Notes under the pieces: model-generated
Databases searched by the model: none
Told to the model about the DNA's origin: nothing
The model's input: only the letters and a program-made list of their open reading frames with translations
Position numbers and translations under genes: made by a program
Origin: Ampullaceana balthica
Taxonomy: Eukaryota > Mollusca > Gastropoda > Lymnaeidae
Assembly: GCA_944989445.1 (NCBI GenBank)
Contig: CALYLW010001014.1
Location: 72,881-136,880, forward strand
Reading direction: 5' to 3'
DNA: 64,000 nucleotides
Shown here: one piece after another, positions 34,396 to 45,648 of the stretch
Layout of the letters: each line of letters opens with the position of its first letter
How positions within the stretch are numbered: position 1 is the first letter of the stretch

Positions 34396-34590
34396 GTTCC
34401 AACTGCTAAGGCCTTCAAGACTGCACTAAAAACGCATCTCTTCAAACTTTACTTTCAAAATTATTTAAACCACCATCAAAAATTTCTTTAGAAGATAAAC
34501 GTAGCTAACGTTACTAATTTTATGTAAAGCGCCAAGAGCCCAGTTGCTTGCTGGGGTGCTGCGCTATATAAATTATAAAATTACTATTAT
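34396..34590 (+). mobile_element. 5'-truncated LINE 3' end (second type)
   Basis: The sequence encodes TAKAFKTALKTHLFKLYF and then NYLNHHQKFL with a stop at about 34492. The 3' UTR reads TGTAAAGCGCCAAGAGCCCA, then GTGCTGCGCTATATAAATTA. The 'AFKxxLKTHLF' C-terminus and the 'TGTAAAGCGC...GCGCTATATAAAT' tail are a familiar combination of CR1/L2-like LINEs. This tail differs from that of the LINE at 27871, so at least two LINE families are present. A diverged sibling is at 10655. Confidence 0.8.
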
Positions 34591-34729
34591 GTTTATTAAT
34601 GAATTTCAAAAACAAAATAATTTGTAACATTGTTCTAATCCAATCTTGTATTAAATAAAGCTTCAGAATACTCCCAGCAACCTTATCCATCTGCTGGGCA
34701 TTATATGAGGGTATCATTCACCCACTGCC

Positions 34730-35035
34730 CTAAGCACCAACCCTGGCTATGTCCAGTTCGGGGCATGAAGTCAACAGGTGCACGGCTATTTCAGAGACTA
34801 GGCTGCAATGCCGACAGCTCGAGTCCATGTTATTGTATTGACTGTTGTAAGAAGTATGAGTTGATGCGCAAGGGCGGTATCTGCAAGGGTAAAACCCGAA
34901 AAAAAGGTAACGCTTCGGATATTCCCATGGATCGTTTCGCACGCGTAGATCTTCAAACCGATCGCAATGAGAACACCAACAAATGGGGGCTATCTTTGAC
35001 ATGGACTGTAGGAGACTTTCTGAACAAATCCTCAT
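34730..35035 (-). pseudogene. Possible LINE C-terminal CCHC remnant
   Basis: The minus-strand frame contains CRHCSLVSEIAVHLLTSC, that is C-x2-C-x(8-9)-H-x4-C followed by PEL. This is the pattern of the zinc-knuckle-like motif after the reverse transcriptase of many LINEs. The preceding ~60 residues are not recognisable. The plus strand of the same interval is also open (34705-35079) but shows nothing I recognise. A chance match cannot be excluded. Confidence 0.4.
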
Positions 35036-35326
35036 ACTTAATTAAACATCCTTTCATTGAACAATTCCTTACAAGTTGACACCACGTAATTTAGCGGATT
35101 CGGACTGAAAAATTGGAAGTCAGTAATACGTGATATGAGTTTAAGATTTTATACAATTCCGGCAATAGATTCTCGATTAGTAGGAAATAGATTCTCGAGC
35201 AGAAGGGGATAGATTCTATTCTGAGCACTATATTCAAACTTAGGGGCCTCATCAGGACCAGGACAGTCAGTATGAGTGGAGACACACCTCATCTTTCCAA
35301 CATATTTCCTCTTTGGAGGGACCTAT
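35036..35326. other. No recognisable feature
   Basis: Unique sequence. TAGATTCT(C/A)GA motifs repeat three times near 35165-35220. Confidence 0.5.
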
Positions 35327-36772
35327 CTCAACACAAGTGAACCTAAACACATGCCAACACACGTGAACCTAAACACATGCCAACACACGTGAACCTAAAC
35401 ACATGCCAACACACGTGAACTTAAACACATGCCAACACACGTGAACCTAAACACATGCCAACACACGTGAACTTAAACACATGTAAACACACGTGAACCT
35501 AAACACATGCCAACACACGTGAACCTAAACACATGCCAACACACGTGAACCTAAACACATGCCAACACACGTGAACTTAAACACATGCCAACACACGTTA
35601 ACCTAAACACATGCCAACACACGTGAACCTAAACACATGCCAACACACGTGAACCTAAACACATGCCAACACACGTGAACCTAAACACATGCCAACACAC
35701 GTGAACTTAAACACATGCCAACACACGTGATCCTAACACATGCCAACACACGTGAACCTAAACACATGCCAACACACGTGAACTTAAACACATGCCAACA
35801 CACGTGAACCTAAACACATGCCAACACACGTGAACTTAAACACATGCCAACACACGTGAACCTAAACACATGCCAACACACGTGAACTTAAACACATGCC
35901 AACACACGTGAACCTAAACACATGCCAACACACGTGAACCTAAACACATGCCAACACACGTGAACCTAAACACATGCCAACACACGTGAACCTAAACACA
36001 TGCCAACACACGTGAACTTAAACACATGCCAACACACGTGAACCTAACACATGCCAACACACGTGAACCTAAACACATGCCAACACACGTGAACCTAAAC
36101 ACATGCCAACACACGTGAACCTAAACACATGCCACACACGTGAACCTAACACATGCCAACACACGTGAACCTAAACACATGCCAACACACGTGAACCTAA
36201 ACACATGCCAACACACGTGAACTAAACACATGCCAACACACGTGATCCTAACACATGCCAACACACGTGAACCTAAACACATGCCAACACACGTGAACTT
36301 AAACACATGCCAACACACGTGAACCTAAACACATGCCAACACACGTGAACTTAAACACATGCCAACACACGTGAACCTAAACACATGCCAACACACGTGA
36401 ACTTAAACACATGCCAACACACGTGAACCTAAACACATGCCAACACACGTGAACCTAAACACATGCCAACACACGTGAACCTAAACACATGCCAACACAC
36501 GTGAACCTAAACACATGCCAACACACGTGAACTTAAACACATGCCAACACACGTGAACCTAACACATGCCAACACACGTGAACCTAAACACATGCCAACA
36601 CACGTGAACCTAAACACATGCCAACACACGTGAACCTAAACACATGCCAACACACGTGAACCTAACACATGCCAACACACGTGAACCTAAACACATGCCA
36701 ACACATGAACCTAAACACATGCCAACACACGTGAACCTAAACACATGCCAACACACGTGAACCTAAACACAT
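35327..36772. repeat. 26-bp satellite with an E-box in almost every copy
   Basis: About 55 copies of a unit containing CATGCCAACACACGTGAACC. ACCTAAAC and ACTTAAAC variants are interspersed, and a few copies have a 1-bp deletion. Nearly every copy keeps the palindrome CACGTG, the class-E-box/bHLH consensus, giving about 55 sites in 1.45 kb. Confidence 0.97.
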
Positions 36773-38933
36773 CTAGCTGGTCGACGTGTAGGACTTGTTT
36801 TTATATTTAAAAAAAAATCATTTACATGTTTTGTAATGTGTGATGGAATGAAAGGTTTTTTGTAAATTGTAAATACCAGTGTATTTGTGTCCAATCAAAT
36901 TTCGTTAAATATAGAACCGAGATGATTGAAGCCAGACATTAAAACGTACCGATATCTCCAGAAAAAAAAATCAATATTTGGTATTTGGTTTAAATCCACA
37001 CTCTGGGATTCACAAGAAATTGATTGTTTCGAAAAGTCAATTTCTTGTAATACTTTTTTTTATAGTTCCCACGAAAATGGTTCTTAAAATTTGACAGCTT
37101 TTCCTGTTGTAAAAGCAAATCTTACTGTACCCTATCAATTTGAAACATGAGAGAATCGACTTCTTCGAGCGGCACATTGTTGGAGGGGGGATGTGGGGCA
37201 CTGTAAATCGTTGGGGGGGCGGCAAATTCCTCTTTGTTAATTTGCTTCTAAAAATAAATAACATTATAATAAAGTTTAACATATATATTGAAATACCTAG
37301 ACGTTTCTAATGCCAAAATTTCAAACTCCTATTCTTTTATTAATGTAAAGACTTCTAAAACTAATTCCACTTAACTGAAAAACAATGGGGCTGAAGTAGT
37401 GTACCAACATGACAATTATGTGCTGGTACATTTAATCGATTTTAACGTAGGTAAACTACTGGAACAAAGTTGTTGGCGTAGTTATATGGTCTTTTATTTC
37501 AAAGCAAAATTATTTTAATGTTAATGTCTTTATTTTGTGGAATAAATAAAAATGATGAATAAAATTGCTTATCTAATGGAATTAAAACTTGACACACACA
37601 AACACAAAATGTAGCCACTCATGAACAAGTACTCAACATTACCAATTTTTTTTTGCAATTGGAAAGAATCATAGATTGGATAAAAAGAATAAACTATTAA
37701 TAAAGAACAAAACAAAGTTGCAAGAGTTCTTACGACATTTCTAAAAAGATTTTAAATAAATGATGATCTTAAAATAATGGACTGCAGAGGCCCAACGTGT
37801 GTTAATATTTCTTCATGGCTGAAAAGTATGCAGGAGTTAAAGAAAAACGCAAAAAATTAAATGTCAATGTCAAATCTCGCACAAAAAGTTCATTTTACTA
37901 ATTTTGTTTACATGATACTCCTACTGAAACGAACTCTCTAACTCTGTTTTAGTACACTAGAACGTTGTTACGCATTCCTTTTCCATGTCCATACTTCGTT
38001 TGGAATATCAAATTGCTTCTACAAGCAATGCATTAAACAGAATTCAGGATACAAAATAGTGAATATACCATGGAGCTATTTTGAGGTTATTTTTAAAGCT
38101 ATAGAAGAATTGATAGATGCAGACAAAAAGCTCAACACACGAACAGACGCAGGAACTTTGATAGTCACAATGAAATCTTTTTATTTTCTAATTTATAATT
38201 TATATCAAAGATGCCCGAAATTATTTACAAACGTATAGTGTTCAAAAATGCTTAACAGAGGCTTCTCACAGAGAAACTAATGGAATACTAAAGGATGCTT
38301 TGACATTTAATAAAAATTTTATGTGGAAAGTTTTATTCTTCATAATTATAACATGAGATTACTGTAGAAATTCATGTGAGTTTTTGGCAGTTATATCGAA
38401 TTTAGAAAACAGATAAGATTTTCGTACACCAGCTAATATACTGGACTTTGAAATTTTGCCTTCAAATTAGAGTATACAAAATATCTCACGTGTCATTGTC
38501 AAACAAGGAATATTTGAACCCCACGGGGGGAAAAAAGAATAAAATGAATTCAAGACCAGTTAATTTATTCAAGTTTTTTTAGATATTTAGGCTAGAAGTT
38601 ACCCTGCCTAAAATAATATCATTAATTCGAACAATGTCTTAAATAATTCCAATGTGTTAAAATTAGATTCTCTAAAATTAAGTTAATAAAAAATTAATTA
38701 AGATCAATAATGAATACATCAAGATTATCTAATCAATAGTTATTTTGGCTATTGAGCATGGTATGGCTGAAAACATTGATACATGAAAGATTGTGCAATG
38801 AGGAAAAACATAAAACTTCAATTTTATTCAAGAAATGAAGCTTTTCTCTTGATTTATAACACAAAAATGTATTGTGTCCTTATTTTTATTTTCTAATAAA
38901 GACTACCTGGTATCTTTACTTTAGGGCCCGTCC
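36773..38933. other. AT-rich unique stretch, no gene seen
   Basis: The longest repeat-poor interval of the window. I looked for frames, hAT or LINE motifs, tRNA boxes and terminal repeats and found none convincing. The inverted words AGAAATTGATT and AATCAATTTCTTG near 37015-37046 form a small hairpin. Confidence 0.5.
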
Positions 38934-39315
38934 ATAAATGACGTCACGCGATTTTGTGTCGATTTTTAACCCCCCACCCCCTCGTCACACTTCGTCACAA
39001 AAACTTAGACCTCCCCTCCAATATGACATCACAAAGCTGTGACCCTCCCCCTAAAAGCAGTATTTTCTATTTGAAAATGAGCATGTTTCAAATCAATTTA
39101 TTGCATTTTAGTATGTATTTAGTGTAAGACTGCACTGTAATATCGTAACACGCGTGAATCCATGTAAAACGTCATAAAAAATAGTAAGAAATCGAATATT
39201 TAAGTGGAACTTTGATTTAAAGTAGCGTGTTTTCACGTACTCACAATCTTAACCCCCTCCCCCTCGTCACACATCGTCACAAATATAGGTGCGTGACGTC
39301 ATTTATGGACGGACC
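38934..39315. mobile_element. MITE family B, copy 4 (3-bp TSD)
   Basis: 382 bp, uninterrupted. The ends are GGGCCCGTCCATAAATGACG and CGTCATTTATGGACGGACC, with TTA on both sides (38931-38933, 39316-39318). It matches the two halves of copy 3 and therefore shows the pre-insertion state of that element. TGACGTCA is present near both ends. Confidence 0.9.
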
Positions 39316-39404
39316 TTATAGCATTAACATATTTTTCGCGGCAAATTTGGGTTCTGCCCTGGGCGGCACATACCCACGTTACGCCGCTTACATGATACAT
39401 AGGA

Positions 39405-39619
39405 ATAAATAAAATAATTTTAAAAATCAATAATTCAATTACGGTACATGTGATCGATCTGAAATTTTGATACATTATGTTTATCATTGGTACAAAACTG
39501 CCTGCAAAATTTCAGCTCGCTAGCTTACGAGGAAGTGGGTTAAAAATTTGATCCAAAGTTTTGGCGACAAGCAAGGGTGCAAGCAAGCAACCAGACACCA
39601 CGAGTTAATATAAAGGATT
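39405..39619 (-). repeat. Dispersed repeat family A, head part
   Basis: Inverted relative of 1323-1530. On the plus strand it reads ATTACGGTACATGTGATCGA, then GCAAAATTTCAGCTCGCTAG, and ends CACGAGTTAATATAAAGGAT, the family start. The hAT element at 39629 begins immediately after. Confidence 0.88.
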
Positions 39620-39890
39620 AAAAAATATTAGGGCTGTGGAAATTAACGATTAATTTCTCGATTAATAGTTAAACATTTTTAACGATGAATTTTTTTTTAA
39701 ACGATTTATCGACTCACCACTTATAAATGTATTGGACGTCAAAAAGTAAAATATTTCGTGTCCGATAAATATTAACTAATTTCCGGACGATTACACGAAC
39801 ATTTTGGTTTTAAACTATTGACTGTCGTGAATGTTCAAAGTGTTGATAAAGGTTATTGTGTCCATTGAGAGAAATCGTTTGCCTAGCGTG

Positions 39891-40060
39891 CAATGTTCTC
39901 TCTAAGTCTAAGCTTCGTTGGTCCGTGTGCAAATTTTAAAAAAAAATCGTGAACAACATTCATTTTTTGTTCAATATTTTACAAAATTTGCTGCGCTGTG
40001 ATTCTAAACTCCTGCGTGGCGTATGTCAAATATCTGCGCGGCCGCGCTGCTTAAAGGAAA
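39891..40060 (+). mobile_element. hAT MITE family D, copy a (left part)
   Basis: It starts CAATGTTCTCTCTAAG and includes AATATTTTACAAAATTTGCT and TTCTAAACTCCTGCGTGGCG. It aligns over ~160 bp with 44943-45110. The unit GCGTGGCGTATGTCAAATAT occurs once here and three times in the other copy. No right terminal repeat was found. Confidence 0.65.
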
Positions 40061-40194
40061 AATTGCTAGCATGGTTCTAACACTTCGCTTACCTGCAAAC
40101 CAAACATCCACTACAGTATCTGAAACTTCAGCTGAGACAATCTAAAGTCTAAAGCTATGTGAACGATTGTTCAGCTCGGCTGGTTATATCTCTA

Positions 40195-40400
40195 TATATA
40201 TAAGCCGCATTTGTTGTCTGTCTGTTCCCTAATAACTCAAGATCCAGACAACCAAATAACGTGAAATTTGGTACACGTACACAAAATTATACCGGAAAGG
40301 TTATTAAACAGGTTTCGTTCCTTATATATAAGATACTGGGGCCCGGGGGCCCAAAATGTAGTTTTTCCCTATATGAGCTATATAAAATAAAAATTATTGA
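40195..40400. repeat. Dispersed-type repeat E with GGGCCC hairpin
   Basis: The TTGTCTGTCTGTTCC, AATAACTCAAGATC and GTGAAATTTGGTACACG blocks resemble, in layout only, the start of family A (TTAACTCG...GTCTG..., GCTGAAATTT). Downstream GGGCCCGGGGGCCC can form a 6-bp GC stem. Function and class unknown. Confidence 0.4.
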
Positions 40401-40487
40401 AAATTAAGACGTAAAATAATGATGCAAATTAATAAACATTTTGGTGTCGAGATTAACAAGAAGGCGATTATCGCCATAAAATAATTT

Positions 40488-41055
40488 TTTTGTTGTTGTT
40501 GCTTTGTTGTTGTTGCTTTGTTGTTGTTGCTTTTGTTGTTGTTTTGTTGTTGTTGCTTTGTTGTTGTTGCTGTTGTTGTTGTAGTTGTTGTTTTGTTGTT
40601 GTTTTGTTGTTGCTTTGTTATTGTTTTGTTGTTGATGTTTTTGTTGTTGTTTTGTTTTTGTTGTTGTTGCTGTTGTTGTTTTTGTTGTTGTTGCTGTTGT
40701 TGTTGCTGTTGTTGCTTTTGTGTTGTTTTTGTTGTTGTTGCTGTTGTTGCTGTTGTTGCTTTTGTGTTGTTTTTGCTGTTGTTGTTGTTGTCCACATCCC
40801 TTGCCCTGTGACGTCAATGTCCTTCATGTTGTTGTTGCTTTGTTGTTGTTGCTGTTGTAGTTGTTGTTTTGTTGTTGTTGCTTTGTTGTTGTTGCTGTTG
40901 TTGTTGTAGTTGTTGTTTTGTTGTTGTTTTGTTGTTGATTTTGTTGTTTTTGTTGTTGTTTTGTTTTTGTTGTTTTGTTGCTGTTGCTGTTTCTGTTGTT
41001 GTTTTTGTCGTTGTTGCTGTTGCTGTTTTTGTTGTTGTTGCTGTTGTTGTTAAAC
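40488..41055. repeat. (TTG)n-rich imperfect microsatellite
   Basis: About 530 bp of GTT/TTG trinucleotides with interspersed GCT, TTT and GTA, in two blocks separated by 40795-40830. On the minus strand it reads CAA/CAG/AAC/ACA, giving long Gln, Asn or Thr frames of up to 137 codons. These are by-products. Confidence 0.95.
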
Positions 41056-41346
41056 CCGGGAGAAGCCGGGTACTTGCCCCTAGTTGTCAATAAGACCCAC
41101 TCATCACTTGAACCAAATAATGTCAATACACTTGTCTGTTTGCGTTGTTGGTTAAAAGATGTCATATAAAGAAGACATTCCAGTGTTATTTCGATTTCCG
41201 ACAAGTATTTTAATAAATGTTACTTATGACACCATAAATTTAAATTTTTGGCTTTAATCGAAATTATCGATAATTAGATCTACTCGTTAATTTTTCAAAA
41301 GTTAACGATGAAGTTTAAATTAATCGTTAACAGCCCTAAAAAATAT

Positions 41347-41530
41347 ATTCCCGATCGGTGCGCATTATATTAAACATGTTTTTGGAGAAATAACTAAAAT
41401 TTTGGATTTTATAAAACTGACTTGCGCTGCGTATTGTAATGAACATTCTTTTTTAGTTATGTCTCGTATATAAATGATTTATAGTAAAAAAAAATAAAAA
41501 AAAACTTTGTTTTTACGGGGTTTTAAAAAA
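41347..41530 (+). repeat. Dispersed repeat family A, tail part
   Basis: CCCGATCGGTGCGCATTATA, CTTGCGCTGCGTATTGTAAT and TAGTTATGTCTCGTATATAA match 1660-1790 and 62100-62230. The copy lacks its first half. Confidence 0.85.
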
Positions 41531-41841
41531 AATTAAAATTAATATTTAGATTAAATATGAGAACGAAAAATGTGTCTTTTAAAAGGGTTATATATTTTTG
41601 CGAGAAACTCTCTATGTGTGCTTTATTATTCATTTAGAATATCACCTCTAATAAATAGTGAAACCTCTAATAAATAGTGTATTCTTGTCTTAAATCTGGG
41701 TTTGTATTTGTGTTTCCACACCATGGTGGCAATTTCGATATTCCAAGTTTTAAGCTAAGGTAGAAACATATTTCTCGCAGTCGATCAAAGGGTTCCTTTG
41801 GAATTGAGGTCACCCTTCATCTAAGTCAGTATCACAACTAC
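41531..41841. other. No recognisable feature
   Basis: AT-rich unique sequence with a small duplication of CCTCTAATAAATAGTG near 41645-41680. Confidence 0.5.
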
Positions 41842-42975
41842 ACCCCTATACCAAGCCCTGCCTATGTTCCTACATGAATCCCTGCCTATTGGCCTATACA
41901 ACCCCTGCCTACATCTTTATATCAAACCCTTCTCACATATCTGTATTAAACCCCGCCTGCATCCCTATATCAAACCCTGCCAACGACCCTACAAAAACCC
42001 TGCCTATATCTCTATATCAAACCCTGCCTAATCTCTATATTAAACCCTGCCTACATCTCCATATCAAACCTAGCCTACATATCTATATCAAACCTTGCCT
42101 ACATCTCCATATCAAACCTTGCCTACATCTCTATATCAAACCCCGCCTAAGTCCATATGTCAAACCATGCCTACATCTCTATATAACCCTGCCTACATCT
42201 CTATACCAAACCCTGCCTACATCTCCATATCAAACCTTGCCTACATATCTATATCAAACCCTGCCTACATCTCCATATAAAACCCTGCCTACATCTCTAT
42301 ATCAAACCCTGCCTACATCTCTATACCAAACCCTGCCTACATCTCTATATCAAACCTTGCCTACATCTCTATATCTAACCCTGCCTACATCTCTATATCA
42401 AACCCTGCCTACGTCGATATATCAAACCCTGCCTACATCTCTATATAAATCCTGCCTACATCTCTATACCAAACTCTGCCTACATCTCTATACCATACCC
42501 TGCATACATCTCTATATCAAACCCTGCCTACATCTCTATATAAACCCTGCCTACATCTCTATATCAAACCCTGCCTACATCTCTATACCAAACCCTGCCT
42601 ACATCTCTATATCAAACCCTGCCTACATCTCTATATCAAACCCTGCCTACGTCGATATATCAAACCCTGCCTACATCTCTATATAAACCCTGCCTACATC
42701 TCTATACCAAACCCTGCCTACATCTCTATATCAAATCCTGCCTACATCTCTATATAAATCCTGCCTACATCTCTATATCAAACCCTGCCTACATCTCTAT
42801 ATCAAACCCTGCCTACGTCCATATATCAAACCCTGCCTACATCTCTATATCAAACCCTGCCTACATCTCTATATCAAACCCTGCCTACATCTCTATATCA
42901 AACCCTGCCTATATCTATATCAAATCCTGCCTACATCTCTATATCAAACCCTGCCTACTTCACTTTATCCAACCC
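41842..42975. repeat. 24-bp minisatellite, ~47 copies
   Basis: The unit contains CCCTGCCTACATCTCTATAT, then CAAA. Shortened copies (TATAAACCC or TATAAATCC) recur at intervals with CTACGTC(G/C)ATAT copies, suggesting a higher-order repeat of several units. The unit length yields a 270-codon open frame that I do not regard as a gene. Confidence 0.96.
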
Positions 42976-43211
42976 TACCCATATCTTTTAATTCTTATGT
43001 AACCAATATGTTTCACTAGCGTCCATGGGTAGACGGACACCTTCAGAGTCAGTCCTCAACTTTTCCTCACTCCAGTGATGTCATGACGACACAACGTCCT
43101 CCTTTCTAATCGATAACCATTTTCTCCAGAGTCAGGGGCGAATCAGCTGATACCACGCGTCCGTCACAGACATTAATAGGGTGGCTCGGCCTGGGCTATA
43201 GGCTTCGTTTG

Positions 43212-43628
43212 GAGAAATAGTGTCTTAACAGTGTCTGTAGAGGTGGTGTGTCTTACAGTGTATGTAGAGGTGGTGTGTCTTAACAATGTCTGTAGAGGTG
43301 GTGTGTCTTAAAATTATCTGTAGAGGTGGTGTGTGTCTTAACAATGTCTGTAGAGGTGGTGTGTCTTAAAAGTGTCTGTAGAGGTGCTGTGTCCTATCAG
43401 TTTCTTTAGAGGTGGTGTGTCTTAACAGTGTCTGTAGAGGTGTGTGTCCTAACAGTGTCTGTAGGGTGGTGTGTCTTAACAGTGCCTGTAGAGGTAGTGT
43501 GTCTTAACATTATCTGTAGAGGTGGTGTGTCTTCTATTTTTTCTGTAGAGATGCTGTGTCCTAACAGTGTCTGTAGGGGTGGTGTGTCTGTTGATGAACT
43601 GTGTCCGTAGAGATTTCGTGTCTGTATA
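43212..43628. repeat. 28-bp minisatellite, ~14 copies
   Basis: The unit contains GTGTCTGTAGAGGTGGTGTG, then TCTTAACA, with variants of 25-30 bp. A hairpin insertion follows at 43643. Confidence 0.92.
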
Positions 43629-43642
43629 TATAGTGTGTATAG

Positions 43643-43853
43643 GTAAATTTATAATATAAAAACAGGGTATTAGTAGGCCTAACAAGACGTAACACAACAG
43701 CGAACGTTTCGTCAAAGAGCCTTCCTCAACGGACAAATAGTACACAAATGAAACGAATTGTTGTGTTACGTCTTATCAGGCCTACTAATACCCTGTTTTT
43801 ATATTATAAATGTACCTATTTAAAAGCCTGATTGCAGTCTCACCCCATTACTT
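43643..43853 (+). mobile_element. Hairpin insertion with 14-bp target duplication
   Basis: Arms of about 60 bp (43640-43699 and 43759-43818, three or four mismatches) enclose a 60-bp loop with GAACGTTTCGTCAAAGAGCC. A tail follows with TTTAAAAGCCTGATTGCAGT, then CTCACCCCATTACTT. TATAGTGTGTATAG lies on both sides (43629-43642, 43854-43867). The tail matches that of the insertion at 1782-1961. The loop motif, read on the other strand as TTTGACGAAACGTTCG, recalls terminal regions of Penelope-like elements. This is memory-based and uncertain. Confidence 0.75.
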
Positions 43854-43867
43854 TATAGTGTGTATAG

Positions 43868-44180
43868 CAAGTTTGCCTGTATATAGATTGTGTGTCTATA
43901 GATGAAATCGGTCTGTATATGTAGTATATTGACAGGTGTGTCTGTAGACATAGTGTGTCTGTTGATATAGTGTGTGTAGAGACAGTGTTTATGTAGAGAA
44001 AGTGTGTATGTAGATGAAGATATAGTGTTTTTGTAAATATAGCGTGTCTTTACATACGGTGTCTCTTTGCCTTGGTCAATTGGTCAGTTGTGTGTCTGCA
44101 TAGTGTGTGTAGACCTAGTGTGTCTCTATAAAAAAAAGTTTGTCTGTAGAAAGGGTGTATCTAAGCCTTGGTATTTTTTG
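43868..44180. repeat. Degenerate TGTCTGTAGA-type repeats
   Basis: Strongly diverged relatives of the 28-bp array (TGTCTGTAGACATAGTGTGT and similar) continue to about 44180. Confidence 0.7.
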
Positions 44181-44587
44181 TGTCCGTAGACATATTATCA
44201 GATATCTTATTTTACTCACACTTAAGATACAATGTAGCAAAAAACACGCTATGAGAACGTAGATAGCGAAAGTCTATAAATATTGTCTGTAATTACAACG
44301 CGCCTCTGTAGATAGTCTGTAACTATACAAATTATTTTGTCTGTACATCAAATGTTTCTTCAGAGTCCATGTTTCCGTGGATCACAAAAACTTCAAGCTA
44401 ATGACACTTGATTTTGCCCATTGTGGATTTGATGTGTTAAAATACACGGAATGGAATAAAGTAAAAGCTTTCCTCATGTGTTGTTCAATTTAAGACCCTA
44501 ATGCTTATCAATCTTGTCAGTCGTGAACAGCTCAGTTTTTGTAATTGTTGACGGATTGATGTTCAAATCTGAATTGGTCAGGATTGA
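44181..44587. other. No recognisable feature
   Basis: AT-rich unique sequence. Confidence 0.5.
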
Positions 44588-44745
44588 ACGTGATATATAC
44601 ATGAATGTGATGTGATATATACATGAATGTGATTTGATATATACATGAATGTGGCGTGATATATACATGAATGTGGCGTGATATATACATGAATGTGGCG
44701 TGATATATACATGAATGTGGCGTGATATATACATGAATGTGACAC
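44588..44745. repeat. 22-bp minisatellite, ~7 copies
   Basis: The unit contains TGATATATACATGAATGTGG with a final CG, TG or TT variant. Confidence 0.95.
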
Positions 44746-44942
44746 AATGACATGTGCTAAGAGATCTGCAGGAAAATCCCATCACGAATCTTATTAGATA
44801 TGTGAGGCGTTTTGAATAGCTGAGAACATGATATTGTGTGTTGCAGAAACTTACCAAGTACGAACCTATGATATACCATTACATATTACAGAGTTAGCGG
44901 ACAGTCCTTACACAACAAATCAGAGTTAAATAATGTTGACAG

Positions 44943-45180
44943 CAATGTTCCCTCTAAGGTTCGCTGGTCAGTGCGCAAAGTAAAAAAAACAAAACACACA
45001 CACACACACACACAAAACCTCGTGTGCAAAGTTGCACAGCCTCCATTTTTGTTTTTGGCAATATTTTACAAAAATTTAGCTCCACGGTAATTCTAAACTC
45101 CTGCGTGGCGTAGGTCAAATATCCGCGTGGCGTAGGGCAAATATCCGCGTGGCGTAGGTCAAATATCCGCGTGGCTGCCT
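44943..45180 (+). mobile_element. hAT MITE family D, copy b, with internal 22-bp x3
   Basis: It starts CAATGTTCCCTCTAAGGTTC, a common hAT-type end. A (CA)n tract lies near 44992-45015. GCGTGGCGTAGGTCAAATAT plus CC is present three times (45103-45168), against once in copy a at about 40013. The right terminal repeat was not found. Confidence 0.7.
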
Positions 45181-45474
45181 TGGCGAACAATGGTTGGCAC
45201 CCAAGAGTTATTAAATATCGGCCCCATGTGTGAAATAACTTTGAGTTTAAGGTGGAAAATGACCTGGTCAAATTTTTAAAAAAAAGAATGACGAGATTAA
45301 TACCTAAATGTTATATGCCCACATGATCCTCACTCGTCAGAGATGGCGGACAATCAATCCTTGCCTTGTATACACTGCTATTCGTAAACTCATCGTGTCA
45401 ATATCGTTAATCCACACTCCGACGAGTTTATCGTTTTATGTCTTTTCCTTTCTTTTAAATGCTACGACATCTGT

Positions 45475-45645
45475 TCCCCTCCTTGTTCCCAAAGTTGTCC
45501 CATTGTGTGCTACGCCATTCGATTCCCTCCTTGTTCCCAAAGTTGCCCCATTGTGTGCTACGCCATTCGATTCCCTCCTTGTTCCCAAAGTTGCCCCATT
45601 GTGTGCTACGCCATTCGATTCCCTCCTTGTTCCCAAAGTTTCCCT
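45475..45645. repeat. 48-bp minisatellite, ~3.5 copies
   Basis: The unit contains CTCCTTGTTCCCAAAGTTGC, then CCCATTGTGTGCTACGCCAT. It is divisible by three, so a 142-codon frame crosses it (45308-45736). The flanking residues of that frame show no domain. Confidence 0.95.
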
Positions 45646-45648
45646 CAA

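Larger units (their letters stand above)
39629..41338. mobile_element. hAT element with perfect 8-bp TSD
   Basis: The ends are TAGGGCTGT and ACAGCCCTA, each followed inward by TTAACGATTAAT-type sequence. AAAAATAT flanks both sides (39621-39628, 41339-41346). It is 1710 bp long and carries no transposase. Inside are a nested hAT MITE fragment (39891), a family E repeat (40195) and a (TTG)n tract (40488). It sits in family A DNA: inverted head on the left, direct tail on the right. Confidence 0.9.

Noticed and set aside
34705..35079. 124-codon plus-strand frame with several Cys residues as a small gene
   Set aside because: No recognisable domain, and the opposite strand of the same interval has the better (LINE CCHC-like) match.
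35327..36772. CRISPR or telomere-like array
   Set aside because: There are no spacers and the unit is not a telomere motif. It is an ordinary 26-bp satellite.
37900..38400. Further decayed transposase in the AT-rich stretch
   Set aside because: Some blocks looked vaguely like hAT core sequence in translation, but no motif series in the right order could be made out.
40394..40817. Poly-Gln/Asn protein gene on the minus strand
   Set aside because: All three frames of the (TTG)n tract are open, and the tract lies within a non-coding hAT element.
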